64,000 nt of DNA from Pseudomonas arsenicoxydans (GTDB lineage Bacteria > Pseudomonadota > Gammaproteobacteria > Pseudomonadales > Pseudomonadaceae): the NCBI RefSeq assembly GCF_006438915.1, contig NZ_RCZE01000004.1, forward strand, positions 305,728 to 369,727. The letters are read 5' to 3'. Of this stretch, positions 45,329 to 55,965 are shown in pieces. The notes beneath the pieces were generated by a model. It had not been told where the DNA came from and made no database searches. It worked only from the letters and a program-made list of their open reading frames with translations. Both the position numbers and the translations under genes were made by a program. Position 1 is the stretch's first letter. Each line of letters starts with the position of its first letter.

Positions 45329-46583
45329 CAGGAGCGCTCTGGGACAACCTTGCCAGAGCCGTGGCCATGCTCGGCGCCAGTGGCAATCGTGGAATCAATA
45401 CGGCTTGCCAGGCGTGATACAGGTCGGGTTTGCCGGCCCAGATATCGGCGCTTGGGCGGTTTTGCGGGTCGAGTTCATGGTGCCAACTGCCGTCGCAACG
45501 GTCTATGAAATGACTGTCACAGAATTCCCAGAACAGCCGGTACCAGGTTTCGTATTGTTCATCGCCGGTGCGTTTGAGCAGCGCGCTGGCAGCGGCGCTG
45601 GCTTCGCAATGGGTCCAGTGCAGGCGATGACGAACTACCGCGCGGTTGTCCCAGTCGAGGGTGTAGACAATTCCCGGCAACCCATCGATGCCCCAACCGT
45701 GACGGCAGTTGTGGTCGAAGAGTTTTTGCGCGTCGGTGGCCAGCCAGCCCGGCGTGAGCATGCCGGCCTGAACCCGCGCTGCCTCGAGGTGCAGCAGCAG
45801 GCGCGCCCATTCAAAACCGTGGCCCGGTGTGGTGCCGTAGGGGCGGAAACCGTCGGCCGGGTTGTCGTGGTTGTATTCCCGCAGCGGCTGCCAGTCGCGG
45901 TCAAAATGCTCGACCACCAGGTAATCATTAGCGGCCGCGTGACCATGGATGACACGCTCGACGATGCGCTGCGCACGACACAGCCAACGGCTTTCTTCGG
46001 TGACATCCGCCAAGGCAAGGAAAGCTTCGGTGGCGTGCATGTTGCTGTTGGCTCCCCGATAGGCTTCTTCTTCGCTCCAGTCACGGTTGAAGGACTCGCG
46101 CAGGGCGCCCTCCTCCTCGCTCCAGAAATGCGTGTCGATGATGTTGATCGCGTCATCGAGCAAAGCTTGAGCGCCGGGACGTTGCGCAACCACGGCAGAA
46201 CTGGCGGCCAGGGCCACGAAGGCATGCAGGTAAGCGGCCTTGCCGGTGTTGTCATCCAGCGCATGAGCGACAGCAAACCAACCGCCATGCTCGGCATCGC
46301 GTAACGGGCCGCTGAGGGCCTGGACACCGTGATCCACCAGTTCGGCAAACCCCGGCAGCCCCTTAATATGCGCCATGGCGAAGCTGTGCGTCATGCGCGC
46401 GGTGTTCATGGTTTCGGCGCGGGCGTTGACCGGGAGATGGCCTTTTTCATCGAGATTGCCGAAGCCGTCCGGCAGCTTTGATGCCTTGGCGAATGCCAGC
46501 AGGCGCAGGCCCTCGGCGGCGAGCCACTGCTGATGGGCAGGTGCGTTCAGCCAACTGCTGAAGACCGGTTGGAAGGTGTCCAT
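45324..46583 (-). CDS. AGE-family epimerase/isomerase (mannose-isomerase-like)
   Basis: 419 residues of (alpha/alpha)6-barrel type. Barrel and active-site histidines are seen in RMTHSFAMAHIKG, NSNMHATEAFLALAD, TTPGHGFEWARLLLHLEA and WTHCEASAAASAL. The family contains N-acylglucosamine 2-epimerases and mannose/fructose isomerases; with a glucose transporter next door an aldose-ketose isomerase is likely, but this is inference. The start at 46583 is preferred because AAGG lies upstream; an earlier in-frame codon adds 33 unlike residues. Confidence 0.85.
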   Translation of the reverse strand: MDTFQPVFSSWLNAPAHQQWLAAEGLRLLAFAKASKLPDGFGNLDEKGHLPVNARAETMNTARMTHSFAMAHIKGLPGFAELVDHGVQALSGPLRDAEHGGWFAVAHALDDNTGKAAYLHAFVALAASSAVVAQRPGAQALLDDAINIIDTHFWSEEEGALRESFNRDWSEEEAYRGANSNMHATEAFLALADVTEESRWLCRAQRIVERVIHGHAAANDYLVVEHFDRDWQPLREYNHDNPADGFRPYGTTPGHGFEWARLLLHLEAARVQAGMLTPGWLATDAQKLFDHNCRHGWGIDGLPGIVYTLDWDNRAVVRHRLHWTHCEASAAASALLKRTGDEQYETWYRLFWEFCDSHFIDRCDGSWHHELDPQNRPSADIWAGKPDLYHAWQAVLIPRLPLAPSMATALARLSQSAPV

Positions 46584-46643
46584 GGGGTGCCTTTTTTGTT
46601 GTTTTGACTGAGGGCAGTCTAAACAACGGGCGGGGGTGGGCTT

Positions 46644-46681
46644 GTAACGAAGGGGGCGAGTTATGTCACCGGCTTGTGACA
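46644..46681 (-). promoter_or_regulatory. Shared promoter module upstream of AGE-family gene
   Basis: GTAACGAAGGG, nine bases, TGTCAC, six bases, GTGACA. The inner part is a perfect inverted repeat. Spacing is identical to the copy upstream of gtsA. Confidence 0.6.
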
Positions 46682-46714
46682 TTTGGCTTGAGAAATTTGT
46701 TTAATGGTCTGACG

Positions 46715-46800
46715 CCTTCGCGAGCAAGCCCGCTCCCACATTCGATCGAGTTCATCCAGCTGGAATGCGATTGAATGTGGGAGCGGGCTTGCTCGCGAAG
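46715..46800. repeat. REPIN, type A
   Basis: Outward-oriented inverted cores after the end of gltS and before the AGE-family promoter module. Confidence 0.9.
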
Positions 46801-46818
46801 AACGATAACTCGGTATTA

Positions 46819-48288
46819 CTAATCAACACTGCGCGGCAACTGAAGCGTCACCCGCAACCCGCCCTCACGCAGGTTTTGCAGGCTGACCTCCCCACCATGG
46901 CTATGCGCAATATTGCGCGCAATCCCCAACCCCAGCCCATAACCCTGCTGCTGCCCGGCCAGGCGGAAGTGCGGTTCAAAGACCTGTTCCAATCGCTGCT
47001 CCGGCACGCCCGGCCCTTCGTCGTCGACGTGAAGGATGAACGCGCTCTCATCGTCATCAATGTGCAAATGCGCGTTCTGCCCATACTTGAGGGCGTTGTC
47101 GATTAGGTTGCCAATGCAGCGTTTTAGCGCCAGTGGTTTGCCCGGATACGCCGCCAGCGCCCGGCCCTGCTGGGTCACGCGACCATTGCCGTTAGGCGCC
47201 AGGTACGGTTCCACCAGGCAATCGAGTACGTGGTTGAGGTCCACCGGTTCGATGTTTTCGTGAATGTCGGTGTCTTTCACGCATTGCAGCGCGCCTTTGA
47301 CCAGCAACTCCAACTCATCCAGATCACGCCCGAACTTGGCTTGCAGCTTCTCGTCTTCCAGCAATTCCACGCGCAGGCGCAAACGGGTGATGGGCGTGCG
47401 CAGGTCGTGGGAAATCGCGCTGAACAACTGGCTGCGTTCTGTCAGGTAACGGCTGATCCGTTCGCGCATGGCATTAAACGCGCGACCCACTTCGACCACT
47501 TCACTACCGCCGCCCTCGGCCACCGGTTGCACATCTGCCCCCAGCGACATGTCGCGCGCGGCCCGCGCCAAACGCTTGAGTGGGCGGCTTTGCCAGTGCA
47601 CCAGCAAGCCGATGAACAACAGCAAAAAGCTGCTGGTGAGGACGATGAACCAGACCTGTTGCGCCGGCAGGCCTTGTTCTTCAAGACTGGTGTAAGGCTC
47701 GGGCAGCAATGACGCGATGTACAGCCATTCCCCCGGCGCCATCTGGATTTGCGTGACCAGCACGGGTGGATTGACCGGTTCGAGGGTCAACGCGTAATGC
47801 GCCCAGGAGCGTGGCAATTCATCGAGTTTCAGCCCGCTGTTAAAGATCCGCAGGTCTTCGGGGCTGACGAAAGTCACCGAGATATCCGTGTCATGGCCCA
47901 GGGATTCGCGCAGCACCTGGTCCACGGCATTGAGCACCGCTTCCTTGCGCGGGGTGATCGGCAGCACTTCCATCCCCAGGGGTTTGTCGTTGAGCGTCAC
48001 CACAAAACGGGTGCCACCCATGCTGCGCAACTGATCCAGTACCAACGGCCTGAAAGCGACGGGCAATGAACGGAAATAACTCACGCTGGCCGTCATCGAA
48101 TGCGCCAGGCTGCGGGCGGCAGTGACCAGGCCTTCAAGCTGCGTGGCACGCAATTGCGAGACCCAGATCACGCTCGACAACGTCTGCGCGAACAGCACCG
48201 CCAGCAGCGTCAGCAGCAACATCCGCCCGAGCAGCGAACGGGGCACCGGCACGCGGGCGGCGAGTTTGTTCAGAAACTCAGTGGCCAT
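46819..48288 (-). CDS. gltS: Sensor histidine kinase GltS (GtrS)
   Basis: About 489 residues. Two membrane helices flank a periplasmic sensor domain; then come a HAMP segment (RPLKRLARAARDMSLGADV), the H-box AISHDLRTPITRLRLRVE, the N-box RCIGNLIDNALKYG and the G-box DEGPGVPEQRLEQVFEPHF. GtrS of P. putida and P. aeruginosa responds to 2-ketogluconate and 6-phosphogluconate. The start could also be ATG at 48303; both overlap the end of gltR. Confidence 0.92.
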   Translation of the reverse strand: MATEFLNKLAARVPVPRSLLGRMLLLTLLAVLFAQTLSSVIWVSQLRATQLEGLVTAARSLAHSMTASVSYFRSLPVAFRPLVLDQLRSMGGTRFVVTLNDKPLGMEVLPITPRKEAVLNAVDQVLRESLGHDTDISVTFVSPEDLRIFNSGLKLDELPRSWAHYALTLEPVNPPVLVTQIQMAPGEWLYIASLLPEPYTSLEEQGLPAQQVWFIVLTSSFLLLFIGLLVHWQSRPLKRLARAARDMSLGADVQPVAEGGGSEVVEVGRAFNAMRERISRYLTERSQLFSAISHDLRTPITRLRLRVELLEDEKLQAKFGRDLDELELLVKGALQCVKDTDIHENIEPVDLNHVLDCLVEPYLAPNGNGRVTQQGRALAAYPGKPLALKRCIGNLIDNALKYGQNAHLHIDDDESAFILHVDDEGPGVPEQRLEQVFEPHFRLAGQQQGYGLGLGIARNIAHSHGGEVSLQNLREGGLRVTLQLPRSVD

Positions 48289-49009
48289 TGCTGGCAACCA
48301 CATTGGCTGCCAGTTGGTAGCCGCTGCCGCGTACGGTGCGGATCAGTCGTGGCGGTTTTTCCGTGTCTCGCAGACGCTGACGCAAGCGGCTGACCGCCAT
48401 GTCGACGATACGGTCCAGCGGCATCAGATCGCGCCCCCGGGTGGCGTTGCCAATGGTGTCGCGGTCGAGGATTTCCTGCGGGTGATCGAGGAACAGTTTC
48501 AGCAGCGCGAAGTCGGCGCCGGACAGAATCACTTCTTCGCCATCGGTGTGGAACAGCCGATGGCTGACCATGTCCAGGCGCCAGTCGTCGAAGGCCAGCA
48601 CTTCACCGCCATTACGTTCCTGACCGAATTGCGCGCGACGCAACAAGGCTTTGATGCGCGCCTGCAATTCTCGTGGGCTGAAAGGTTTGCCGAGGTAATC
48701 GTCGGCGCCGAGTTCCAGGCCGATAACCCGGTCGGCCTCGTCGGAACTGGCGGTGAGCATGATGATCGGCACCTGTGCCTGACGCGGGTGCTGGCGAACC
48801 CAGCGGCACAGGCTGAAGCCGTCTTCGTCCGGGAGCATCACGTCGAGGATCACCAGATCGCTCGGGGCCTCGTTCAGGGCCTGGCGAAAACCGGCGCCAT
48901 CGGGCGTGGTACGAACCTGGAAACCGGCGCGAGTCAGGTAGGTATCCAGCAACTCGCGTATCTCTTGATCGTCATCGACCAACAAAATCGACTTGTTGAC
49001 TGAGCTCAC
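48278..49009 (-). CDS. gltR: Response regulator GltR, OmpR family
   Basis: 243 residues. The receiver domain has LLVDDDQEIRELL and phospho-acceptor aspartate in LVILDVMLPDEDGF, with lysine in DDYLGKPFSPREL; the C-terminal winged helix ends RLIRTVRGSGYQLA. GltR controls glucose transport genes and edd/glk/gap in Pseudomonas. It follows glk, with a variant REPIN in the 191-bp gap. Confidence 0.93.
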   Translation of the reverse strand: MSSVNKSILLVDDDQEIRELLDTYLTRAGFQVRTTPDGAGFRQALNEAPSDLVILDVMLPDEDGFSLCRWVRQHPRQAQVPIIMLTASSDEADRVIGLELGADDYLGKPFSPRELQARIKALLRRAQFGQERNGGEVLAFDDWRLDMVSHRLFHTDGEEVILSGADFALLKLFLDHPQEILDRDTIGNATRGRDLMPLDRIVDMAVSRLRQRLRDTEKPPRLIRTVRGSGYQLAANVVASNGH

Positions 49010-49083
49010 GGGGCGGCGTCCTTGTTGTTTGAATTGGGCGGATTATGCCTTAAGCACTGAATCTACAAACACCACATAACCAA

Positions 49084-49188
49084 TGTGGGAGCGGCGGTGC
49101 GACGATTCGACTTGCTCGCGAAAGCGGTTTTACATTCAACACATTCGTTGACTGACACTCCGCTTTCGCGAGCAAGCCCGCTCCCACA
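49084..49188. repeat. REPIN, type A with inserted variant arm
   Basis: Left arm: TGTGGGAGCGG, CGGTGCGACGATTCGA, CTTGCTCGCGAA. Right arm normal. It lies between glk and gltR within the operon. Confidence 0.85.
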
Positions 49189-49200
49189 TTTGACCGTATT

Positions 49201-50160
49201 TCAAACTGGAATGGATTGCTCCAATGCCACACCCGCGCCCATCAGGCCGGAATACGGCGCGGTCACCAGCCACACCGGGATGCCTTTGAAGTAATCGCTC
49301 ATGCAGCCTTTATCGGCGAAGCACCGGGCAAATCCGCTTTCAAGAAAGAAATCGGCAAACCGCGGGATCACGCCACCGACGATGTACACGCCACCGCGCC
49401 CACCGGTGGTCAGCACGTTGTTGCCGGCCACGCGGCCGAGCCAGCAGCAGAACTGCTCCAGCACTTCCAGCGCAATCGGATCCCCCGCGAGCCCGGCAGC
49501 GGTGATCGCTTCCGGTGTTTCGAGCACTGGTGTGTGACCGTCCACTGCACAAATCGCCCGGTAAACCCGTGGCAAGCCGCCGCCGCTCAACGCGGTTTCA
49601 GCGCTGACATGGCCGATCTCATTGAAGATGTGTTGCCACAGCTGCGTTTCCCGCGGGCTGCTCAGCGGCAAATCGACGTGACCGCCCTCCCCCGGCAACG
49701 CGGCAAACCGCCCTTCGCCAAGGTCCAGCAATGTCCCGACGCCAAGGCCTGTGCCCGGGCCAATCACCACCGCAGGGCGCAACGGTTCCGGCGTGCCTTC
49801 GCAAACCACCCGAAACTCGCCCGGCTGCAAACGGGTCATGCCCAGCGCCATCGCCGAGAAGTCGTTGACCAGCAACAATTGCTCGACCTGCAAGGTCTTG
49901 CAGAAAGCCTTGCGGCTCAGGCGCCAGTGATTGTTGGTGAACCTGAATTCATCACCACTCACCGGGCCGGCGACCGACAAGCACACCGAGCCGATCGAAC
50001 CCAACGCCAGACCGAGCCCGCTCAGGTAGAGGGCAATCGCCTCTTCCGGGCTGGCGTGGTCAGCCGTCGCCAGCACCTGGACGCTTTCCAATTGCTGGTT
50101 TTTCCACAACGCGAAACGTGCGTTGGTCCCACCGATGTCACCGACCAAAGCCAGTTTCAA
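49201..50160 (-). CDS. glk: Glucokinase (TTG start)
   Basis: 319 residues. The ATP-phosphate loop [15 protein letters not shown] is at residues about 5-19, [10 protein letters not shown] supplies the catalytic aspartate, and [11 protein letters not shown] and [12 protein letters not shown] are family motifs. It makes glucose-6-phosphate. The only codon giving the family N-terminus is TTG at 50160, which overlaps the edd stop as TTGA, so translation is coupled. Confidence 0.92.
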   Translation of the reverse strand: MKLALVGDIGGTNARFALWKNQQLESVQVLATADHASPEEAIALYLSGLGLALGSIGSVCLSVAGPVSGDEFRFTNNHWRLSRKAFCKTLQVEQLLLVNDFSAMALGMTRLQPGEFRVVCEGTPEPLRPAVVIGPGTGLGVGTLLDLGEGRFAALPGEGGHVDLPLSSPRETQLWQHIFNEIGHVSAETALSGGGLPRVYRAICAVDGHTPVLETPEAITAAGLAGDPIALEVLEQFCCWLGRVAGNNVLTTGGRGGVYIVGGVIPRFADFFLESGFARCFADKGCMSDYFKGIPVWLVTAPYSGLMGAGVALEQSIPV

Positions 50161-51983
50161 TTAAGCGTCTCCAGGGCAGAAGTGAAGGCGCTGGCGCCCT
50201 GCTCTGCGGAGCTGAAGGCCATGCGCATGAAACCAAACAGCTCCCGTCCGCTGCCAATGTTATTGCCCAACAGGCCTTTGGCAGGTTCGCGCGCCGCGAA
50301 TTCGTCGGCGTCCACCTTAAGCTCCAAGGTGCCTTTGACGCCATCGACGCGGATGATATCGCCCTCTTGCACCCGCGCCAAAGCGCCACCGACATACGCT
50401 TCGGGGCTGACGTGAATCGCCGCCGGGATTTTCCCCGAGGCGCCAGACATGCGCCCGTCCGTGACCAACGCCACTTTGAAGCCACGATCCTGCAGCACGC
50501 CAAGGAACGGCGTCATCTTGTGCAGTTCCGGCATGCCGTTAGAGCGTGGGCCCTGGAAGCGCATCACGGCGACAAAATCCTTCTCCAGCAGACCGGCCTT
50601 GAAGGCGTCTGCCAGATCCTGCTGATCCTGGAACACCATGGCCGGTGCTTCGACGATCTGGTTTTCCAGCGCCACGGCCGAGACTTTCATCACGCCACGG
50701 CCGAGGTTGCCTTCCATCACGCGCAAACCGCCTTCTGGGGAGAACGCACGTGCGACCGGGCGCAGGATGCTTTCGTCGAGGCTGTCGGTCACGCCTTCGC
50801 GCCAGACCAATTCGCCGTTATCGAGGAACGGTTCCATGGTGTAACGGCGCAGGCCGTGACCGAGCACGGTGTTGACGTTTTCGTGGAGCAGCCCGGCGTC
50901 CAGCAGTTCGCGGATCAGGAACGACATGCCGCCCGCTGCCTGGAAGTGGTTGATGTCGGCTTTGCCGTTCGGGTAGACGTGGCTCAGGGTCGGCACGACT
51001 TCGGAGAGGTCGGCCATGTCCTGCCAGGTCAACTGGATGCCCGCCGCCATGGCGATGGCCGGCATGTGCAAGGTGTGGTTGGTCGAGCCGCCGGTGGCGT
51101 GCAATGCCACGATGGAGTTGACCAGCGAGCGCTCGTCGACGATTTCGCCGATCGGCATGAAGTCGCCGTTCTGCTTGGTCAGACGCGTCACCTGATGCGC
51201 CGCTTCGCGGGTCAGGGCATCGCGCAACGGCGTGTTCGGGTTGACGAACGAGGCGCCCGGCAAGTGCAGGCCCATGACTTCCATCAGCAACTGGTTGGTA
51301 TTGGCGGTGCCGTAAAAAGTGCAGGTGCCGGGGCTGTGGTAGGAATTCATTTCCGACTCCAGCAGCTCTTCGCGGCTGGCCTTGCCTTCGGCATAGCGCT
51401 GGCGCACATCGGCTTTCTGCTTGTTGGAAATGCCCGAGACCATCGGCCCGCCCGGCACAAAAATCGTCGGCAGATGACCGAAACGCAACGCGCCCATCAT
51501 CAGGCCCGGCACGATCTTGTCGCAGATGCCGAGCATCAGCGCGCCGTCGAACATGTTGTGGGACAACGCCACGGCGGTGGACATCGCGATCACTTCGCGG
51601 CTCGGCAGGCTCAGTTCCATGCCCGGCTCGCCCTGGGTCACGCCATCACACATGGCCGGGGTGCCGCCGGCGAACTGGCCGACCGAACCGATCTCGCGCA
51701 GCGCTCGCTTGATCTGTTCCGGAAACACTTCGTACGGCTGATGCGCCGAGAGCATGTCGTTATATGACGAAACGATGGCGATGTTGGCGGAGTTCATCAT
51801 CCGCAGGCTGTTCTTGTCTTCGGTGCCGCAACCCGCCACGCCGTGTGCGAAGTTGGCGCATTGCAGCTTGCCGCGCATCGGACCGTCGCTGGCCGCACCG
51901 CGAATCAGTGCAAGGTAGGCCTCACGCGTGGCGCGGCTACGGGCGATAAGCCGTTCAGTGACCTCAAGGACGCGGGGATGCAT
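50157..51983 (-). CDS. edd: 6-phosphogluconate dehydratase
   Basis: 608 residues, the usual Edd size. The IlvD/Edd family iron-sulfur region is visible in [12 protein letters not shown] and [15 protein letters not shown], with [15 protein letters not shown] and [23 protein letters not shown]. It dehydrates 6-phosphogluconate to KDPG. First gene of edd-glk-gltR-gltS and divergent from gap with a HexR site between. Confidence 0.95.
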   Translation of the reverse strand: MHPRVLEVTERLIARSRATREAYLALIRGAASDGPMRGKLQCANFAHGVAGCGTEDKNSLRMMNSANIAIVSSYNDMLSAHQPYEVFPEQIKRALREIGSVGQFAGGTPAMCDGVTQGEPGMELSLPSREVIAMSTAVALSHNMFDGALMLGICDKIVPGLMMGALRFGHLPTIFVPGGPMVSGISNKQKADVRQRYAEGKASREELLESEMNSYHSPGTCTFYGTANTNQLLMEVMGLHLPGASFVNPNTPLRDALTREAAHQVTRLTKQNGDFMPIGEIVDERSLVNSIVALHATGGSTNHTLHMPAIAMAAGIQLTWQDMADLSEVVPTLSHVYPNGKADINHFQAAGGMSFLIRELLDAGLLHENVNTVLGHGLRRYTMEPFLDNGELVWREGVTDSLDESILRPVARAFSPEGGLRVMEGNLGRGVMKVSAVALENQIVEAPAMVFQDQQDLADAFKAGLLEKDFVAVMRFQGPRSNGMPELHKMTPFLGVLQDRGFKVALVTDGRMSGASGKIPAAIHVSPEAYVGGALARVQEGDIIRVDGVKGTLELKVDADEFAAREPAKGLLGNNIGSGRELFGFMRMAFSSAEQGASAFTSALETLN

Positions 51984-52104
51984 GTGTAGAACTCCAGGCT
52001 AACGGATGTGGCGACCTGATTGTCTATGCTGAACAAGGACCGTTGTGATTGGGATGACAAACGGTTTTTCTTGATCGGTCGGACCAGTTGATTCAGGTCA
52101 CTCG

Positions 52105-52119
52105 TTGTAGATTGAACAA
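52105..52119. promoter_or_regulatory. Candidate HexR operator, edd/gap
   Basis: TTGTAGATTGAACAA fits TTGT-N7-ACAA exactly and lies between the divergent edd and gap starts. Same length as the zwf-side site. Confidence 0.7.
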
Positions 52120-52204
52120 AATATTGCCATTAAAAAGGCTTGTTTTCTATTTTTATGCGAATAATCTTGTAATTCCAACAACAAAACGACGGCGGCCCAG
52201 TTAA

Positions 52205-53206
52205 ATGACTCTTCGAATCGCAATCAATGGTTTTGGCCGGATTGGCCGCAACGTCCTGCGCGCACTGTATACCCAAGGTTATCGTCAAGACCTTCAGATC
52301 GTCGCCATCAACGATTTGGGTGACAGCGCAATCAACGCTCATCTGCTCAAGTACGACACTGTTCACGGCACGTTCGACGCCGATGTCCAGCACGACCAGG
52401 AGAGCCTGACGGTCAACGGCGACCGTATTGCGGTCAGCGCCATTCGCAACCCGGCCGAACTGCCTTGGGCTGCGGAAAAAATTGATGTCGTGTTCGAATG
52501 CACCGGTCTATTCACCGACCGCGCCAAAGCCGCCGCGCATATTACGGCCGGTGCGCGCAAAGTTATCATTTCGGCCCCGGCCAAGGGCGCCGACGCCACC
52601 GTGGTGTACGGGGTTAACCACGACATTTTGCGCCAGCACCACCAGATCATTTCCAACGCGTCGTGCACCACCAACTGCCTGGCGCCGGTGGCCCAGGTGC
52701 TGCACCGTGAACTGGGGATCGAAAGCGGTCTGATGACCACGATCCACGCCTACACCAACGACCAGAACCTGACCGACGTCTATCACACCGACCCGTACCG
52801 CGCCCGCTCCGCCACGCAGAACATGATCCCGAGCAAGACCGGTGCGGCTGAAGCGGTCGGCTTGGTGCTGCCCGAACTGGCGGGCAAACTGACCGGCATG
52901 GCCGTGCGTGTTCCCGTGATCAATGTGTCGCTGGTGGACCTGACCGTGCAACTGAAACGTGAAGCGTCGGCCGAAGAAGTGAATGCGCTGCTGAAAGAAG
53001 CCAGCCAGCATTCGAAAATTCTCGGTTACAACACCCTGCCGCTGGTTTCCAGTGACTTCAACCACAACCCGCTGTCGTCGATCTTCGACGCCAACCACAC
53101 CAAATCCAGCGGCAAACTGCTGAAGGTGCTGGCCTGGTATGACAACGAATGGGGCTTCTCCAACCGCATGCTCGATAACTGCCTGGCGCTGTGCAACGCC
53201 GAGTAA
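52205..53206 (+). CDS. gap: Glyceraldehyde-3-phosphate dehydrogenase, type I
   Basis: 333 residues. NAD-binding [15 protein letters not shown] opens the protein, the catalytic cysteine is in [12 protein letters not shown] near residue 155, and the C-terminus has [13 protein letters not shown]. It oxidises glyceraldehyde-3-phosphate from Eda. Divergent from edd, as in other pseudomonads. Confidence 0.95.
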   Translation: MTLRIAINGFGRIGRNVLRALYTQGYRQDLQIVAINDLGDSAINAHLLKYDTVHGTFDADVQHDQESLTVNGDRIAVSAIRNPAELPWAAEKIDVVFECTGLFTDRAKAAAHITAGARKVIISAPAKGADATVVYGVNHDILRQHHQIISNASCTTNCLAPVAQVLHRELGIESGLMTTIHAYTNDQNLTDVYHTDPYRARSATQNMIPSKTGAAEAVGLVLPELAGKLTGMAVRVPVINVSLVDLTVQLKREASAEEVNALLKEASQHSKILGYNTLPLVSSDFNHNPLSSIFDANHTKSSGKLLKVLAWYDNEWGFSNRMLDNCLALCNAE

Positions 53207-53231
53207 TCCAAGCCCCCCGGCGGAGATCCCC

Positions 53232-53325
53232 TTTGTAGGAGTGAGCCTGCTCGCGATAGCGGAGTGTCAGTCGACATAGTTGTTGAATGTCAGACCGCTA
53301 TCGCGAGCAGGCTCACTCCTACAAG
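53232..53325. repeat. REPIN, type B
   Basis: Perfect inverted TAGGAGTGAGCCTGCTCGCG arms just after gap. Confidence 0.9.
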
Positions 53326-53404
53326 AGACCGCGTGTACCTGCACGATCCCGATCAAGCCTTAGTCGCGCAAACTGAGTCCGGCCGGAATCCCTACCGAGA
53401 ATGT

Positions 53405-53434
53405 CCTGAATTCCTGGCCATTTCAGGGCTTTTT
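53405..53434 (+). terminator. Terminator-like hairpin downstream of gap
   Basis: CCTGAA and TTCAGG pair around an 11-base loop, followed by GCTTTTT. It shares CCATTTCAGGGC with the hairpin at 59834. Confidence 0.45.
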
Positions 53435-53587
53435 CCTGCGCAAACGTTCACCACCTACCGTTCGTCGGCAGCGGTTCATGCAACTGTCACACGGCGCCGA
53501 TGTGCATTGAATGGCGCTGAATGGATTTGGCGTACCGAGTCGATCGCGACTCCTTGCCAACACCTCATCCATTTGTGAGTTCGCCCT

Positions 53588-55732
53588 ATGTTCGACTCTC
53601 TCTCTATCCGTCTGAAAATCGTTTTGCTGTCCGGTCTGTGTCTGCTCGGTGTGGTTGCCCTGATCGTCGGCATGAACATTTACCAGACCAATCAGAACGA
53701 TGATCTGGTCAGCGCCTCCAGCAGCAAGATGCTCACCGACAGTGTGCAGGACCTGCTGCAAGCCAAGGCTGCCGAACAAGCGGTGCGGGTGCAGAAAACC
53801 TTCGGCGAAACCCTGACGGTAGTGACTGCGCTGGCAGACCAGATCAAGGACATGCGCAACATGGCCGCCAAGCGTTCTATTGAGGCCGCAGCCCTGCGTG
53901 AAGAGTTGAACCAGAGCATCAAGACCGCGTTCGAGCGCAACGGCAAGGTATTGGGTGTCTGGTTGGCGTTCGAGCCCAATGGCCTGGATGGCAAGGACAG
54001 TGAATTCGTCAATGACGCGGTGCGCCAGTCCAACGAAGCCGGGCGTTTCGCCACGTATTGGAGCCGAGCTGGGGGCGAGGCGCTCAACACCATCATGGTC
54101 GAAGACGACATGACCAAAACCACCCTGAACCTCAGCGGCACGCCCTACAACGTTTGGTACACCTGCCCGCGTGACAGCAAGCGGACCTGCCTGCTCGACC
54201 CGTACGCCGATACCGTCGGCGCCAACAAAACAGAAGTGTTGATGACCACCATTTCCGTGCCGCTGCTGGTGGATGGAAAGTCCATCGGCGTGGTCGGTGT
54301 CGACATTGCCCTCGATACGCTGCAAGCGGCGGCGGTCGATTCCCAGCGTGAACTGTTCAACAGCGCCGGGCACATGCTGATCGTCTCGGGCACCGGCGTG
54401 CTGGCGGCCTACAGTGTCGACGCCGGTAAAGTCGGCAAGTCTATCGGCGATACCCTGGGCGCGGACGGCAAGGACATCCTGCAATTGCTCAGTGGTGGTG
54501 CTCCGAAGATTTTGCAGCAAGGCGACCTGATTCGCGCGGTGTACCCGGTCAGCCCGATCGCCGATGCGAAGGCCTGGGCCGTGGTGATCGACCTGCCTAA
54601 ACAAGTGTTGCTGGCCGACTCGGTGAAACTGCAAGCCGTCCTCGATGACGCCCAGCAAAGCGGCACGATTAAAACAGTGCTGGTCTCCGTGATTGCCGGT
54701 CTGGTCGGCTTACTGCTGACCTGGCTCACCGCGTCGGGCGTGACCCGGCCGATCAACAGCGTGGCCGAAATGCTCAAGGCGATTGCCAGCGGCGACGGCG
54801 ACCTGACCCAGCGTTTGCACTACAGCAAGAAAGACGAATTGGGCGAACTGGTCAGCTGGTTCAACCGCTTCCTCGACAAGCTGCAACCGACCATCGCGCA
54901 GATCAAGCAAAGCATTACCGACGCCCGCGGCACCGCCGACCAGTCTTCGGAAATCGCCCGTCAGACCAGCGAAGGCATGCAGGTGCAGTTCCGCGAAATC
55001 GACCAAGTCGCCACCGCGTCCAACGAAATGAGCGCCACCGCCCATGACGTTGCCAACAGTGCTTCGAACGCGGCCAACGCCGCCAAAGGCGCCGACCAGT
55101 CGGCCCGCGATGGCATGCAGATCATCGAGCGCAGCACCCGCGACATCAATCAACTGGCCGACGAAGTCAGCAAAGCCGTGACCGAAGTCGAAGCGCTGGC
55201 GGTCAACAGCGAGCAGATCGGTTCGGTACTGGAAGTGATCCGCAGCATTGCCGAGCAGACCAACCTGCTGGCGCTCAACGCCGCGATTGAAGCGGCGCGT
55301 GCCGGCGAGAGCGGTCGCGGGTTTGCCGTGGTGGCCGATGAAGTTCGCAACCTGGCCAAACGCACCCAAGACTCGGTGGAAGAAATTCGCTTGGTGATCG
55401 AACGCATCCAGAGCTGCACGCGCGGCGTGGTCGCCACCATGCATTCGAGCCAGACCCAGGCCCACAACAACGCCGGGCAGATTCAGCAAGCGGTGCAGGC
55501 CTTGGGCAAAATCAGTGACGCGGTGACGGTGATCAGCGACATGAACCTGCAAATCGCCAGCGCTGCCGAACAGCAAAGCGCGGTGGCCGAAGAGGTGAAT
55601 CGCAACGTCTCGGCAATCCGCACCGTCACTGAAACCCTGACCGGCCAGGCCACCGAATCGGCGCAGATCAGCAGCCAGCTCAACTCGCTGACCACGCACC
55701 AGATGAAATTGATGGACCAGTTCCGGGTCTAG
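53588..55732 (+). CDS. Methyl-accepting chemotaxis protein with dCache-like sensor
   Basis: 714 residues. An N-terminal helix ([20 protein letters not shown], about 13-32) and a second near residues 360-380 enclose a large periplasmic double-Cache-like domain containing [10 protein letters not shown] and a second-half [23 protein letters not shown] and a full signalling domain follow ([21 protein letters not shown]...[15 protein letters not shown]). The ligand is not known; its place next to the glucose cluster is not evidence that it senses sugar. Confidence 0.9.
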   Translation: MFDSLSIRLKIVLLSGLCLLGVVALIVGMNIYQTNQNDDLVSASSSKMLTDSVQDLLQAKAAEQAVRVQKTFGETLTVVTALADQIKDMRNMAAKRSIEAAALREELNQSIKTAFERNGKVLGVWLAFEPNGLDGKDSEFVNDAVRQSNEAGRFATYWSRAGGEALNTIMVEDDMTKTTLNLSGTPYNVWYTCPRDSKRTCLLDPYADTVGANKTEVLMTTISVPLLVDGKSIGVVGVDIALDTLQAAAVDSQRELFNSAGHMLIVSGTGVLAAYSVDAGKVGKSIGDTLGADGKDILQLLSGGAPKILQQGDLIRAVYPVSPIADAKAWAVVIDLPKQVLLADSVKLQAVLDDAQQSGTIKTVLVSVIAGLVGLLLTWLTASGVTRPINSVAEMLKAIASGDGDLTQRLHYSKKDELGELVSWFNRFLDKLQPTIAQIKQSITDARGTADQSSEIARQTSEGMQVQFREIDQVATASNEMSATAHDVANSASNAANAAKGADQSARDGMQIIERSTRDINQLADEVSKAVTEVEALAVNSEQIGSVLEVIRSIAEQTNLLALNAAIEAARAGESGRGFAVVADEVRNLAKRTQDSVEEIRLVIERIQSCTRGVVATMHSSQTQAHNNAGQIQQAVQALGKISDAVTVISDMNLQIASAAEQQSAVAEEVNRNVSAIRTVTETLTGQATESAQISSQLNSLTTHQMKLMDQFRV

Positions 55733-55750
55733 TAATCACCGCAGATCCCC

Positions 55751-55888
55751 TGTGGCGAGGGGGCTTGTCGGAACGCCGCATCGCCCCGTTCGGCTGCGCA
55801 GCAGTCGCAAAACCTGTTTGCACCATGGAATTGACTGAATGCGGGGGGCTGCTGCGCAGCCCAACGGGGGCAAGCCCCCTCGCCACAG
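55751..55888. repeat. REPIN, type C
   Basis: Inverted TGTGGCGAGGGGGCTTG arms; the left is followed by TCGGAACGCCGCATCGCCCC exactly as in the copy at 16352. Confidence 0.88.
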
Positions 55889-55965
55889 GGCTCGCTCCTA
55901 CAGGTTTCATCTGGCGTGTCACTTGATTTGAACTATGATCGGGCTCTCGTTCCGGAGGGCCTTCG

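Larger units (their letters stand above)
53207..53587. other. 381-bp gap between gap and chemoreceptor gene
   Basis: It contains a type B REPIN, a terminator-like hairpin, and then about 150 bp that must hold the chemoreceptor promoter. No FliA-type box is clear and no gene is supported. Confidence 0.5.

Noticed and set aside
50118..51767. 549-codon open frame opposite edd
   Set aside because: Antisense shadow of a strongly conserved gene; no recognisable domain.
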